From Thysanoteuthis rhombus (lineage: Eukaryota; Mollusca; Cephalopoda; Oegopsida; Thysanoteuthidae): a stretch of DNA of 64,000 nt. Position numbers and translations under genes: made by a program. Location: positions 44,039,179 through 44,103,178 of the forward strand of contig OY735207.1 in NCBI GenBank assembly GCA_963457665.1. The letters are read 5' to 3'. Of the stretch, positions 1 to 12,331 are shown piece after piece. The notes under the pieces were generated by a model, which was given only the letters and a program-made list of their open reading frames with translations, was not told the origin of the DNA and did no database searches. Every line of letters starts with the position of its first letter. Position 1 is the stretch's first letter.

Positions 1-255
1 GTAACTCAGCGAATCGCAGATTTGAAGATTTTGGCCAAGATCCTGTCGAACCGAATTCAGATTGTCAACAGTCTGATCGGACCGGAACAGACCTGTTCAG
101 TGAAGAGAAGATCAATCCATGATAATCTGCGCCAGGCTCGCACGATCGTGGACGGGGTACACGACACCGATCCAAGGTGTGTGATAGGATGGACGGATTC
201 AAACCGGAATTTTACACCTGAACCAGTCTCCTGTATCGGTCACCCAGCGCTGTGA
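1..255 (+). mobile_element. LINE reverse transcriptase fragment (L1/Tx1-like), decayed
   Basis: The frame is open from base 1 to the stop near 255, and no start codon is needed because this is an internal fragment. It reads through residues KILAKILSNRIQ, then IGPEQTCSV, then SIHDNLRQARTIV. This is the order found in the early fingers region of L1/Tx1-type LINE reverse transcriptases: the motif after RPISLLN, followed by GPEQT and GRSIHDN. Homology fades after about residue 60 and the frame ends, so the catalytic YADD region is missing. The element probably continues left of the window. It is a dead fragment with no expected function. Assignment to a LINE is fairly secure; the clade is a guess. 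Confidence 0.6.
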
Positions 256-461
256 TTTAGATAAACGGAAAGAAATCGATGCTTGATTTGACAGGATTGC
301 TCCCTGTCACCCCTATTTTACGCCCTAGCGCTGGAATCTGGAGGTGGTCCACTTTTTGACAGCACCGATGATTGTCTGTGAAGTCCATCTTCCGGAACCG
401 AAGAGATGAAAGCCAGAAAGGCGCCTAATCTGGACCTCTACGGTGGATGTGTTGAGGCAGT

Positions 462-671
462 TCAGCTAGAATTGGCAATGCGATCTATGGTCTTCAAACT
501 GATGTTTACCCACCACCTATCGGTGCTCACACCCACCATTCTGTGCCTGTAAATGATCAGCAAGACTCGATGAATGTCAATGGATTTATTTTCTTCCACA
601 TGGAGGAATTCCATGACACACCTCTGCTTCGTAGGCACTTTCATGTCAATGCCAATTTGCAAGACTGTCAC
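462..671 (-). mobile_element. Mariner-type transposase N-terminal (HTH_48) fragment
   Basis: The minus-strand frame carries QRCVMEFLHVEENKSIDIHR followed by a segment ending in GVSTDRWWV. This matches the first helix-turn-helix of HTH_48 mariner/SETMAR-like transposases, whose usual pattern is a hydrophobic E-x-R start, IKFLHxEGxxPxDIHRRL, then VSTVxRW. Only the DNA-binding N-terminus is present. The DDE/DDD catalytic domain is absent, and downstream sequence in any frame shows no clear continuation. It is a truncated, non-functional copy lying about 200 bases from the LINE fragment, which indicates layered insertions at the window edge. Confidence 0.5.
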
Positions 672-3600
672 TCAGCTGCAATGTGTAAAAAGCAAAAAAA
701 TGGGGTATTGCCGAGAAGGTTTTAGCCTCTACTGCCATACCATTAACATCCGCCTGTTGTGATATCACCATTTACTCACGACTATATGTAATATAAACTT
801 CCATTACAAGCTTCACGTTCTCTTTATCACTGCAATATTTAGTTTCAAAACAAAAAAGGCAAAAAATTGGGAACAATTGTAAACTTTTAATTTCTACAAC
901 CTCTGATCGTGAAAATAGGAAACATTTTCATCGGGTCGATGCATATTTGACCGAATAGCCGTGTAACTGAATACAAGTAAGAAAAAAAATACTTTATCAG
1001 TCTAGGTGGGTTGGCTGCTAATATTACTGTATTTTAGTGAGTCTGTCTTACTTCATTTGGTTAAACAGGTCATACACCAGAACAGGAGTTGAAAATCGTT
1101 AAAATGTATATGAATGCAAACAACATGCGTTTGTGATACCTTACCACAAAAGTCACACAACCCCACCCGATGATATTTTCGGTGTACCAATGTGATCCAG
1201 AGAGAGGATTAGTTTTTGAAAATACATATTTTGGGGTTTGTTTGTTCATATGTTGGTCTTTCTTTCCTTTTTTTTGGGGGGGGGGGTTGATTTTCAATGT
1301 AAATTTATGTTAAAGTGGACACATTTTTTGTGTCCACTTTTTAGAACTGAACAATTGCGTGCCATTGAAAATAAGCAGTGGAGACTTCATCGTCGAGCAG
1401 AGCAAGTGGGAGAATGACTGTTTATCGGTAAGAGGGACTGAGAGTGAGAGGAAGAATGACTACTTGTTTAATTAAAGCGGTATCTACGTACATTTAGTAT
1501 TTTCTGAGATCGTAAAAAACTCTGGAAGTCTCATGTATCACTTTTTAAAAGCAAATTAAATGAAATTGTCTGATTTTCATCTATCTATTTTATAAAATTT
1601 TTTTTTACGGCTATTCGTCCTGCATGGAGCAGGTATTTAGTCAAATATTGTACATTTTTAGTGAAGAGAATTCTGTGGCGTAGCAAGAGTTCTCAGCACC
1701 CGAGGACAAAGATTATTTGGGCACCCTACTTTGCGCTTGTGCAAAAAAAAAATATTCGCTCAAAAATAAATCAAAAAATTTATTTCAAAAACTTGATTCG
1801 AAAACGTTTGAATTCTTAATCCTCCATGATTACTTCTGAGTTTTGATAATTAAGAAATATAGAGTTTTGCAAAATCTAATGTTCGGGAGAATTCTAATAG
1901 AATCATATCATTTTTTTCCCATTAGATAAAGATATTTATTCAAAATGTATGAAGGGTTGGGACGAAATAACCTTTTACTCTCTAGTTTTCTGTATTATTG
2001 ATCAAAAAATAAGCGAAAAGAAGACATTTATATTATTGCAATACGTGTTTTTTGTAGAAATTGCGTTGACGTACCTATTTATACCTATATATCGTATTCA
2101 AAACGTGAAAAAAATGTGTCTTCAATTATTTTACATTTCAAAACGTCAAATAAAAACAAAACGAAGCAACATGAAAAATGTATGATGCAACAACAACAAC
2201 CCCTTTCGTCTAGGCTTTATTCTTGTAAAGTCATCTCTTATTTGATCATAATCCATGTCAATAGCCAACTGTCTTCTAATGAAGAGCAAAGCTAACCCCG
2301 GCAATCTGCCCATTCCTTTTGGAAAATGAAGGCATGACTTCATGTGCTTGAGCCGGCTATAGGATCGTTCTGTAACTCAACTAGTTATTGGTAGGGTCAG
2401 AAAAACGCGGTACAATGCGGACAGGTTAGGATAAACGTAGAACACGTCATTGATGGTCATGAATTCAAGAACATTGTTCATCGTCAATTGCTCGACACTT
2501 GAATACGCCATATTGTCAGTGCTCATTATCTCTTTGTCCATGTCTTTGAATATAAGAAGCTCTTGTTCAGTTTGACTCTTGATGACTTTACGTGTCCGCT
2601 AAATAAAATCAATTTTTTCCTCATTATCTGCATCATTGAAACACTCTGGATCTTAAGCACTAAATTTGGAAGCCACGTTTTTAAAATACTCAAATCTTTT
2701 ACCTGTGTTATCAATAATTAAGTCTGAAGTTATTAAGAAGGATTCAAATATGAATATCGAAGAAAATTTGATAATTTAATAATTATTTGATTAGATTTTG
2801 AGAAAAAACATTAGTTACTTTTCAACATAGTTAAAAGAACAAGTAGTGGACGAATAAATACCGAAATGTCATTGCAATCTGATGATCAGTTAATTTTTGG
2901 TTGAATCTCAAAATCTTGGAATGTTTCCGACTTCAAATTTCCCTAATTTTAATTAGTTCTCAACGACTTTTTGTACAATATAAACAGCTTTTCATGTTCT
3001 CTGGATTTATATTGTATGTACAAATAATTTTTAAACCAGAATTCTTTCCGGTCTTAATTCTTGATAATGACGCAAAGATTATTATGACTTGGCTATCCCT
3101 GAGTTTAATATCCTAAATAGAACGATGATAAAGAATATACGTAATACGTATTGATCTTTAGTTAAATCTTGGTTTTAAAGCATTCACACTTCTTGAAAAC
3201 CTTCGTATCCTATGTAGGGAGATAACGGAAAAATACACCAAGTCTTTTTTCAATTATTTTTTTGTTATAGATGAGTAAGTGAAAGAAAAATTGATTGCAA
3301 ATGCGAATTTTTCCGGTGCGATACCAGAAAATATTTTTAGAGCGATAATGTAGACTGATTACATGATGCCTGAGTCAAAACAAGTAGATATGTATATATT
3401 TATTTTATCGAGGTTCAAAGTTTGAACACACATACATATTTCTTCAAAATTATCAATTATGATAAAAGTGTTCTTAATCTCCAGAAATGATTTGTTGGGA
3501 TAGAGTTAAGCGACTAAAATTATGAAAATTCTTGTATTTTCCATTTTTATGATTATTCGACTTTTTTGTTCCCCTGTTTTCTCCAATTTAATTGGAATGT

Positions 3601-4171
3601 CCTTCTATCTTGGACACATGGCAGACAGTCCCTAGAACTTGCCCTCCTGGGCGACTGCCCATGTTTAAGTATTTTAGGCCAAAGGAACTTTTGTGCCCAT
3701 TCACACTTGCACCCGGGGCGTCTAACCCCTTTATCTTAAGAAATCGTTTCAACTCCGTATAGTTTGTTTCTGACAACAACAGATTATCAAATCAAACAAC
3801 AGAAGTGATTTAATACACTAAAATAATTCAACTCAAAAATAATCATAATTTTTGTAACTTAATAAATTGTTTTAATTCCATAGTTGTTGTTTTTTTTGGT
3901 CCTTCTTACGCTGAGATGCACTCAGTTATCATTGTGCCAAGCGGTCGTGCACGGAGAAGTTGGCATTCAGATGTCAGCGCTAAGTAAACCTGCGCAGAGA
4001 AGTTGGGTCACACACAGATGAACAGAATCAGACTTTTAGTACTATATAGACTAGGATAGCGTTTCTTATAAAGGTGCATTTTTGGAAGGAGCTGGACTTT
4101 GTATTGTGTAAAGCGGCCTGACATAATAGTGAGGTAAAATAATTTTCCGTCCATCGTATGACCCTACTCTT
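672..4171. other. AT-rich noncoding stretch
   Basis: No exon with convincing coding character and flanking splice signals is visible. The stretch contains short A and T tracts and small random open frames with low-complexity translations. No transposon terminus was recognised. Confidence 0.5.
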
Positions 4172-4260
4172 CAGTGTTGCCAATTCAGATATCTTATATC
4201 TAAACTTAGATCTATTGCCGATTTATATACTTTATATCTAAATTCAGATCTATTATTTTT
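4172..4260. repeat. hAT-like terminus (CAGTGTTGCCAA) with TCTAAA/TCAGATCT-rich start
   Basis: The motif CAGTGTTGCCAATTC at 4172 matches the ends of the hAT MITE at 12067 and the single end at 12441. The following bases contain two copies of a TTATATCTAAA-TTAGATCTATT pattern about 35 bases apart. No matching right end was found before the solo LTR, so the element may be truncated or interrupted. Confidence 0.35.
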
Positions 4261-4330
4261 CATGATCCACAAATATTTTTTAAAAAGTTTTTGCTATCTA
4301 TATACTTTTATAACGTGTAGAGTCTTTTTG

Positions 4331-5253
4331 TGTTGGATCCGAACAGCGATGGATCACCAGTTTTCGCGCGTAGTCTCCTTTGTTGAATTCGAACAGCGAT
4401 GGATTGTTGAGAGACGAGGGGATTTGGTCCTCGTCGTGGTTTGACTGTGTAGTGTGCCGGCCCTGTAGCTATGGAAAGAAGGAAGGAAGCTGTACGAAGA
4501 GAAGGGAAGGGAATGCTCGCCAAGTATGATGTTGGACGCGCATTGAAACAAAGTGTAATGAAGATATACACATATTTTTGGCGAGGGAAAAGACCTACGT
4601 TTAATACAAGAATAAAGATGAGGCACATGTAAAGATAACATTAATACGATCGATCGTGAGAAGTAATATTAGGAGAAGAGGTAGGAGAAGAGATGGCGAA
4701 AGGTGCGAGCTTTCTTGTCTTGATAGTGCTGGCGTCGGAGTTGTAGCGGAGTTGTCTGAACCGGGTTCAGTGTGCGAGCCTTAGTGTCAAGTAAGTGCAT
4801 TAACTTAAAGGCTATTCTCAGACGCTGTTGGACTCTCGACGAACAGACTACAAAAGACATAGAATATAGAGTTTTATCAATGCGTGTTTCCCAAAGTGAG
4901 GATGGTGGTTAAGATCGGATCGGTCAGTGGGTTGGCTAAATGATAACGATCTTAGGGAGATGGGAAGAGAGTGAAAGAGTAGCCGACCGCAAAGGCTGGG
5001 GCCAGAGGCATGACCAGCTAGGGGTCCTGGCGCCAATGAGCATTGAACAAAGGCGAAGGAAAGAGAGAGAATGACCGGTCGTAAAGGTCAGGGCTAGAAC
5101 CATAACCAGCTAGGGTTGCTGGAGCTAGTGAGCACTGGACCATGTGCGTCCAGGGGTTATTTAGGGGTCATCGGAGGAAGAGGCGTTTTGGATACCTAGC
5201 TATCAGAAAAGTTTTCCACTTAATTCTTAACTTACAGTATAGGGGTCACTACA
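4331..5253. mobile_element. Probable solo LTR (Ty3/Gypsy-type)
   Basis: The block begins TGTTGGATCC and ends GGTCACTACA, so it has the TG...CA ends of an LTR. The five bases on its left (TTTTG, 4326-4330) and right (CTTTG, 5254-5258) differ at one position, consistent with a worn 5-bp target-site duplication. It is clearly richer in G+C than its surroundings and has no coding frame longer than about 100 codons. A second GAACAGCGATGGAT motif lies 59 bases inside the left end, and an AATAAA lies at 4611. No gag-pol sequence is attached, so recombination between two LTRs is the likely origin. Orientation is not determined. Confidence 0.5.
4964..5140. repeat. Diverged tandem duplication inside the solo LTR
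   Basis: Bases 4964-5047 and 5055-5140 align along their whole length. The shared order is GA-rich start, GACCG-C/T-AAAGG, GG-CCAGA/GAACCAT, ACCAGCTAGGG, GAGCA-TGGAC. This is a two-copy tandem repeat of about 85 bp, typical of LTR U3 or U5 enhancer-type repeats. Confidence 0.6.
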
Positions 5254-5258
5254 CTTTG

Positions 5259-6082
5259 TACTAAGACTGGAGACGCACGTTTTGGGATTGAATATTTGTT
5301 TCTTCGCATAACCTGGACTGCTTCTTAATTGGGCCAGGTTGATATATCTAATTAACCATAATCTACTCTGTGTGTGCGTGTACGTGTGTGTGTGTGTTTT
5401 CGGGTACTTTATTGTGGTCACCAATTTGTTGTAGTGTCAAATAATAAGTTTTTTCAACTACTCGCAAGGGATCCCAGCATTGACCAGGGAAGAAATAAGT
5501 GCACATTTGACAACACAGAGATAAAAACTTGTTCTTTAATATATGTCTCCTTAGATATTATTTTAGTGAATTGATCTATTTTACTAGTTCAATTTTTTAA
5601 TTGATAGTTCGCACAAACTATAAAACTATTTATTAAAGTACGGTGTTGTTTTCTTTCAAATTGTTATCATTAGCTTAGAAAGAAAACGACGAATTGGAGT
5701 AATGATTAATCTTCTCGTTACAGACGATTGATTCAATTATTGTTTAGTTCTTATTTGCTTCATGTTCTCGTCTTCGTTTACTTATCTGTTCGTCAGGTAA
5801 TCTTTTGGTTTGACGTTCATAAACCTATGACGGTATTTAAACAGCATACAAAGACGAAGAATGTCATACAGAGGATCCCAAAATGTATTTTTGGTAAACG
5901 TTTTTGAGGTTATACCAAAGAGATTATTATTTTGAAAAGATTGAAAAAAAAAACCACCATCTCAGAGCCAAATCATTCACTTACACTGAACAAATTCGTT
6001 TTTATCAAACACTTTCTCAAAGAAATGATCAGATTCAGATATATCAGATCAGATATATTCAAATCAGATTTGTTTACAAATA

Positions 6083-6087
<5 letters not shown>
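5259..6087. other. Noncoding, with a GT-rich microsatellite
   Basis: A TG/GT-rich tract lies at about 5369-5396. The rest is AT-rich sequence with no recognised gene or element. Confidence 0.5.
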
Positions 6088-6132
<45 letters not shown>

Positions 6133-6144
6133 TGTGTGTGTGTA
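6088..6144. repeat. (TA)n followed by (GT)n microsatellite
   Basis: About 21 TA units at 6088-6130 are followed by a short GT run. Confidence 0.9.
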
Positions 6145-6154
6145 TAATAACAAT

Positions 6155-6240
6155 TGAACAAAAGGAATCGAACCTGCGAGCGATAGGGTAGCCACTTCAA
6201 AGTAGCGTTGCTCTTACCATTGAGCTAAACAGCCGCCGGG
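6155..6240 (-). repeat. tRNA-like sequence, pseudogene or SINE head
   Basis: On the minus strand there is an A box, TAGCTCAATGGTAAGAGC, whose D-arm GCTC/GAGC pairs, and 40 bases later a B box, GGTTCGATTCC. Between them GCTAC and GTGGC can form an anticodon-type stem around a 6-nt loop. The acceptor stem does not close: GGCTGTT has no partner after the T arm. It therefore looks like a tRNA pseudogene or a tRNA-derived SINE head rather than a working tRNA, and no amino-acid identity is assigned. Confidence 0.5.
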
Positions 6241-6657
6241 AATGCAAAGGCCCAAGTAACTGTTTTCACTCCAAATTCTCATCTCGTTTATTATTCGGTC
6301 TAAATCTGCTCTATTTGTTTCTTTCAACGCGACAGTTATGCATCAAGAAATAGATATATGATCCGTCAGAATGATTATGAATTACGTTATATCATATACA
6401 AACTCTGGCCCCATTTTCGTCCAATTGTTTACCATACTTACGTCGTCTAGATCAAGTGATACATTAACCGTGTAATGATGGAATAACATTCCAGATAATA
6501 GTTTCTATATAATATAATGCAATCTATATTCATACATGTATGAGTTGTATTGTTGATTGAAATTTCCATCGTTGAATGGCCAATATTATTGCAATGGGGA
6601 GCCATTGGTAACCGATTTTATCGGAATTCGAGCCAATTGCATAATTGGAATCCGTTG

Positions 6658-6707
<50 letters not shown>

Positions 6708-7214
6708 ATAATAGAAGGAAAAGAATGAAACGATACTGGAAAGGTGGCAGAATATTTCCAACGTTTCTATCTGCTGTACTCCTTCCTCTCTCTTTCATCC
6801 TATCTTTTGTTCCGTTCGAGTACCATTAGGTGTTTCAGTTTGTCGTGAAAGCTTTATCAGGGTCAACGTTTATTAGTAGTCTGGTCAAATATAGTAGGTG
6901 AATTGGAAGATGGTATTAAAATAACGAACGAGGAATATGTTTATCATCCACATACAAATGTAAGCTGTAAATGCTTTGAACAATATCATCATCTGAGGCT
7001 AGTACGACGCGTACAGTATTCGTGAAGGCTGACGAGTCGGTGTTTGGTCTCAGGTTGGTCAGATCAGCAAAGACGAGTTGGCCCATGTCAAATGACTTAT
7101 AAATGGGGTTGGTGGCAAACTTAAACGGGTACATTGGAAAATCACGACTCGTGCGCAAAAGTCAGAAGACAATCCCAAGAACCCACAGGCACCAGAAGCG
7201 GATGTGACGTGTAT

Positions 7215-7247
<33 letters not shown>

Positions 7248-8499
7248 TGTGTCCTCTCATCATAAGATTTGACATTCTAGAACACGGAAGACACTTTGAG
7301 AGGGCGGGAGGGTATGAGATAAAACAAAACAAAGACAAGGAAATTAGTCTGAATTAATCTACAAACAACAATAAAAATAATTTGGTTAAGATTCGTTTTA
7401 GCAAACCAAATTGAATATTATGAAAAAATATTTTCCCATGTAGTTTGAACTGCTTTATCTGACTCTGACCTTCATTTTTCAAGAATTTTTTTCGGTTTTT
7501 AGGAGAAAGTAACTTATAGGGGAAACGAGCGAATTGGCTCTACAGTAGGTGATTGATTTAAAAAGTATGTATAATCCAAAACCGGTACCTTACTTCGTGT
7601 CCGTCTTTCTGACATCTAATGTTCAATTTACAACGTGAATATCAGCTAAACTGGCCCCTTCCTATGGCTCCCTATATTAGCAGTATATTTACATGGTAAA
7701 TCAACCCCTCACTTTGGGGCCGAGCAAATATGGCTGCTTTCTTACGAAAAAACAAAAACAAACAAACAATTGTGGGGATATGAGTATCGCCTATTCAAAA
7801 GAAATAGTAACTTTAGCAGCAGAGACATACATACATGCGCGCACGCACACCTTTCCTACTTCCCAGCTGGCAAAATCAGGTAAAAAAGTCAACAGTAATT
7901 TTTGTTCATTCATTTTTCAGTAGATGAAGTATTGCAAACCAGGGCTTCTCAAAATCGGGGTCAAGTCAACTTCGGGTGTTCTACGGAGATTATCGGCGTT
8001 CAAAAAAAATTTTGAAATTTTTCTTTAAAAAAGAACGATGTTGTTGATTTTTCTTTTATCTTTTGGAAGAATCCTTTGAAAAGAAAAAAAAATGGGGTGG
8101 GGAAGATGATGCTTGACTAATTGTGTCAGCGCTACCGGACGTACCACGGCGATTCACTTGATGGCTGGTACGGTGGGTGTGTTAATTTTGTTCATTTGTT
8201 GCATCAAGGACTGATTGGCAAGAGTGCGCAAAGAACCTCTTGAAGTGATAACACTCTCCTTGGATCGTTGTTTTAGTCTCGACTCAACGCAGTGGAAACT
8301 TCCGCTTCAAAAAAAAAAAAAAAAAAAAAATGCTCAAGTTTGTACAGAGGACTTTGATATGGTGACCCCAATCATTTCATTATTATTCGATGAATTATTA
8401 GCATGTATAGTCATTGTTGTTGTAAACGATGTAACGATATGACATGTGTACCTGTTGGAAGTGCGGGGTAAACAATTAGATTTATGAATTTATTATACG

Positions 8500-8530
<31 letters not shown>

Positions 8531-9929
8531 AGCCTTTACGCGAAAGACAAAACTAATAACACGAAAAATTTAGAACTTCGAATGAATGAAACACCACTTA
8601 GTAAACAAGAGATATTCAGGCAGAAAAAAAACCATAGGTTTGGTTAAAATGACAACAACTTTGAATTATCTGAAGATACAATTACAACTTTAGGTATGAT
8701 AACGAAAACAATAAAACGTTTCTTTCGGGTTAGTAAATATAAGGTTATAAGTGGGTAAGGGTGATAAAAGGCGCCTGTTGCTGCGAGCATGTAGGAGGCG
8801 GGCAGCGAGGGACAAAAAAAAAAAGAAGATAATATTAGAGAGACGAAGAAAGAAGGAGCAAAACTGGGTGAATAAAGCATTTCATGACTCCACAAATGGA
8901 GAAAAAAAAAAAAAAAATGGGGGAAAACCCAACAAAGAACCCATTTACGTCCTCATTATTATTCATTGAACTGGTTTAGAATTTAAGAGGAGCTAGCGTG
9001 ACGTTTCTTCGTAAACCAAACGGAAAATATGATGATTTTGTAGATGATTTTAAAATATGAAAAGAAAATGTAATGAATACAATTTGAACAATGAACCAGT
9101 ACAAGATGAACTTCAGTTTAGGTAGCGGTGAAAATAATTGATAAATACATCAATGGATAGAAGCGGAAAAGATATTGTGGATATCTCTTTCAGGCCGTTC
9201 GTAGTCACTGGTCAGAAAACTATAAAGAAAGGAGTAATGCCTATCTCATGGGGTCCATCTTCCAGAAGGCAGCACCTCCCTATTTTACTAAAAGAGATTG
9301 GGGCACTCGGAGGCAACACCTGGTGTCTGCCCTCGTGATTGGCTTTTGTTGTGGTTTCCAATGTGTTCAGTTTTTGAATCGTAGCTCGAGAGTGACCGAA
9401 GTTTCTTTCTTTCTTAGCCGGCAATTTACTTATCCTCTTCTTATTTTAAATTAAGCCGACTCATTTCCCTCGCTTTCGAGATAAAATCTGTAGAGTACAA
9501 TGAAAAAAAAAAAGAAGTTATTTGCCTTGAACTAACAATGAAAAAATGATATATTCGACAGAGGTAAAACAATTCTTTGTTCACTTTTATTCCTGACTAT
9601 CGCAGGTTGCTGACGCAGATTTGAACCATGTGTGTTCCAGATCCGAAACCCATTACCTCGGTCGCGAACGGTGAAAGGTTCACGCTAATACCACGCGTGC
9701 TACATGTGTGAAGATACAGGAATCCCGGACCAGAAATAATTGTAACGAAAACGAATAAACACACACACACACAAAATAAATAACAGAAAGCAATTAAAAT
9801 AGTTTTACAAATTGATCGTATCTGAATTGTATTTTAGTTTGATGATCATTTTTTAGTGTAAACTAAAGGTGGACTATTGAAACTTGAAAAAAAAAATGAA
9901 AACAAATACTGAGTGTTGATGATGTTTCA
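6241..9929. other. Noncoding region with several microsatellites
   Basis: The region includes (AG)n at 6661-6700 and 7216-7247, a 22-base poly-A at 8309-8330, (GT)n at 8506-8530, and a short (AC)n near 9760. CAGGGCTTCTCAAAATC near 7942 resembles a hAT end but has no partner. A weak tRNA-like minus-strand motif (GGTTCAAATC) lies near 9625. No gene is supported. A minus-strand open frame at 6916-7158 is discussed under findings. Confidence 0.45.
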
Positions 9930-9954
9930 ACACTTTTGGTAAAGAAGGCGGAGC

Positions 9955-10222
9955 TTCGACTGCTCATGCATATTAAGTAGGCTCCGCCCTGCCGCACTTG
10001 TTCCCAGTTCAATGGTTATATTAAAAGGTGATGGGAGTTATGTGCCCAGAATTTAGTCCCGCCCCATCACCTGATGATTGACACTCTCCTCATAGTCTTG
10101 CCTTGTTAAAACATCAGCTTGTGCACTGACAGCATCCCTGTTCATCGTGCAGAAAGATCAAGAACTTAGAGAAGTGCTTGGAGGCATGCCGTTTTCATCC
10201 TAAGTGCACGGTGCAAGTAAGT
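9955..10222 (+). promoter_or_regulatory. Candidate promoter and noncoding first exon
   Basis: Two GC boxes face each other: AAGGCGGAGC near 9955 and GGCTCCGCCC near 9985. A TATA-like TATATTAAAAG at about 10017-10027 and a further CCCGCCCC near 10065 follow. Downstream, a less AT-rich stretch with no long frame runs to a consensus donor, CAA followed by GTAAGT at 10217-10222. GC boxes, a TATA element, an exon-like body and a donor are the parts of a polymerase II start region with a 5' untranslated exon. The target gene is unknown; the next coding exon on this strand is 20 kb away. A chance cluster cannot be excluded. Confidence 0.3.
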
Positions 10223-12066
10223 TACAACGATATCTTTTTTTTCTGAATGAGTTAATAAGCATTTGAAAATTCTATATTGAAAAAAAAAAAAAAAAATAAG
10301 TGCGGGATCGTATATTTTAAGATCATCACTCACTACACTCTCTTTTGTCATTCATAAATATTTTCGTGTACACTCCACTATAAATCTAACATCAATCAGC
10401 AGATAATTTTCGACGCAGTTCCCAGGAGTCACAAATTATTATCGTATATTTTTGGGGGGTTCATGGTTTAAAAAAAAAAACAAAACATCCTGATCTTTTT
10501 AAAAATTTTTTTACCCGTCTTCTTTCTTGAATTCAAAATACAGAGGTGTTTCTTTAATTTATTTGGTTAGCAGATACACAGAGGAATCTGAAAAAATGTC
10601 CTCAGCTTAATAGTGGAAGGGAGAATGTGTTAAATTTAAGTACTTGGAATATTTCGAATGCTTCTGTGGGACGAATAGAGCAGTCATAAACAGAACAATA
10701 ACCAACATTGGTCCATTGCTAGAAGCTAGATTTCTTATAGACGAGTACTCGTCCATTTTCTACTCTTCTTAACTGTTTGTTGAAGAACTAGTTTGAAGTT
10801 TAGTATCACCCTGTTCGTTGATACAGGATATGTGAGTAAATCTTCAACTATTCCTGGTTGAAACCAGAGTATAGTACCCGACTGGGGGTACTGTACTTTA
10901 GATTGCGGTTTTATTTCCCTATCGCCTGTAACTTGAGTTTGATAGGTATCAGAGCTACATTATTGTCTAAATTATGTTTGAACGGTATATCTTAATCATT
11001 AGAGTGTAGTTTGATAAGGTTATATTTTTCTCGTTTGATATTTTTCATAATATTTCAGCCGCATGCACCTCTCCCGGTTTATCAGGTATCCCTTACTTTT
11101 TGTTCAAGAATTTCGAAATTCTCAAAAAAATACCCAGCAACGGGGGAAATAGTTCGATTAAAACCACATGCGTAAAGTGAAGGATCCTCCTTGGATTGTG
11201 AGACCTTCCCTGACACACAGAGCATGAAAGCATTCTTATAATCATTGCTTAGTGTAGGTGTATCCCTAATTATGATTTTTTTTATAATAATTTTTTTTTC
11301 TAGAGATAGATATCCTTAATTATTATTATTATTATTTTTTAAATTCATTTAAATTTTTGTTTTGTTAACAAGACAAACCGTAATAGTTGAACGACTCCCT
11401 CTATTTTCTCCTCTTCCTTAGTTTACGTGGCGGCTTCGCCTTGTAACTGAGCATGTATTTTCATACATCTACCCTGCTTATTGACTTAGATCTCTCAATT
11501 GCCTATCCTATCAAAATTTTGTTGATGCTTGTAAATGTGTGGTTTGAAGTATCGAAAAATTTGAATAAATAGATGGATAAAAAGAGCGATCATATTTAGT
11601 TAGACGATTATTGTACTACTACTGGTACTACAAGTTGTTGCTACCGCCGAATCGCAACGCACGAAGTAGTTGTAGAATTTGAGAATTGATTGGAAAAACA
11701 AAACAAACTGAATCAAGAGTTTGAAACTGGATAGGTCTTTCTCTTTTATTCTCTAAATTGCTGAGAAAAATCATTTGCTGTAGAGCGAGTGTTTAAGAAC
11801 TCCTTAATAAGTAACGAACTCAAATTTACCGTCAATATAATTGTACTGGATCGGTGTCTAAGGAAATTTAGTCCTAGTTTAAACAATGTCCTTAGTTGCT
11901 TCTATTTGCTTAGCGATGAATTTTTATGCCACATTATTAAATTGTAAATGTTGATATTGTTAGAGATTACATCTTAATTTATTCATTTATTTTTTTTTTT
12001 TAAATTCATGACAGTCAAAACAATATCAGGTAAAAGAAAAAAGCCATTGAAATTTGTGACCGGTGG
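10223..12066. other. AT-rich noncoding stretch
   Basis: No exon or transposon end was recognised. It includes a 17-base poly-A near 10280 and T-rich tracts near 11280-11340. Confidence 0.5.
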
Positions 12067-12323
12067 CAGTGTTGCCAAATCCAATTTTTTTCATGCTATA
12101 TCGACCTCAAAAAAGCACCCCCACCCAAAAGTAAAACGCTAAAACGCATTAAGAAATCACTGTTAGCCATATCATCACCATTTGTAATAGCTTTAAATGA
12201 CTGAAAAAATATCTGAAAAAGGCTAAAAGGTACTTAAAAATAGCGCTAAATGGTGAATTTCCGCCCTGCGATATCAATAAACGCGCTAAATTTAGCGCAG
12301 AAAGTCCTAAGTTGCAAACACTG
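12067..12323. mobile_element. Non-autonomous hAT MITE with 8-bp target-site duplication
   Basis: The left end CAGTGTTGCCAAATCC and the right end GTTGCAAACACTG are imperfect terminal inverted repeats of the hAT form. They are flanked by ACCGGTGG (12059-12066) and ACCGATGG (12324-12331), an 8-bp target-site duplication with one mismatch, the length hAT transposases make. The 257-bp body has no coding frame but carries the palindrome-like TAGCGCTAAA...GCGCTAAATTTAGCGC. It is a miniature element mobilised in trans. Confidence 0.7.
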
Positions 12324-12331
12324 ACCGATGG

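Noticed and set aside
6155-6240. Functional tRNA gene on the minus strand
   Set aside because: A and B boxes are good, but the acceptor stem cannot pair and the anticodon loop is six bases.
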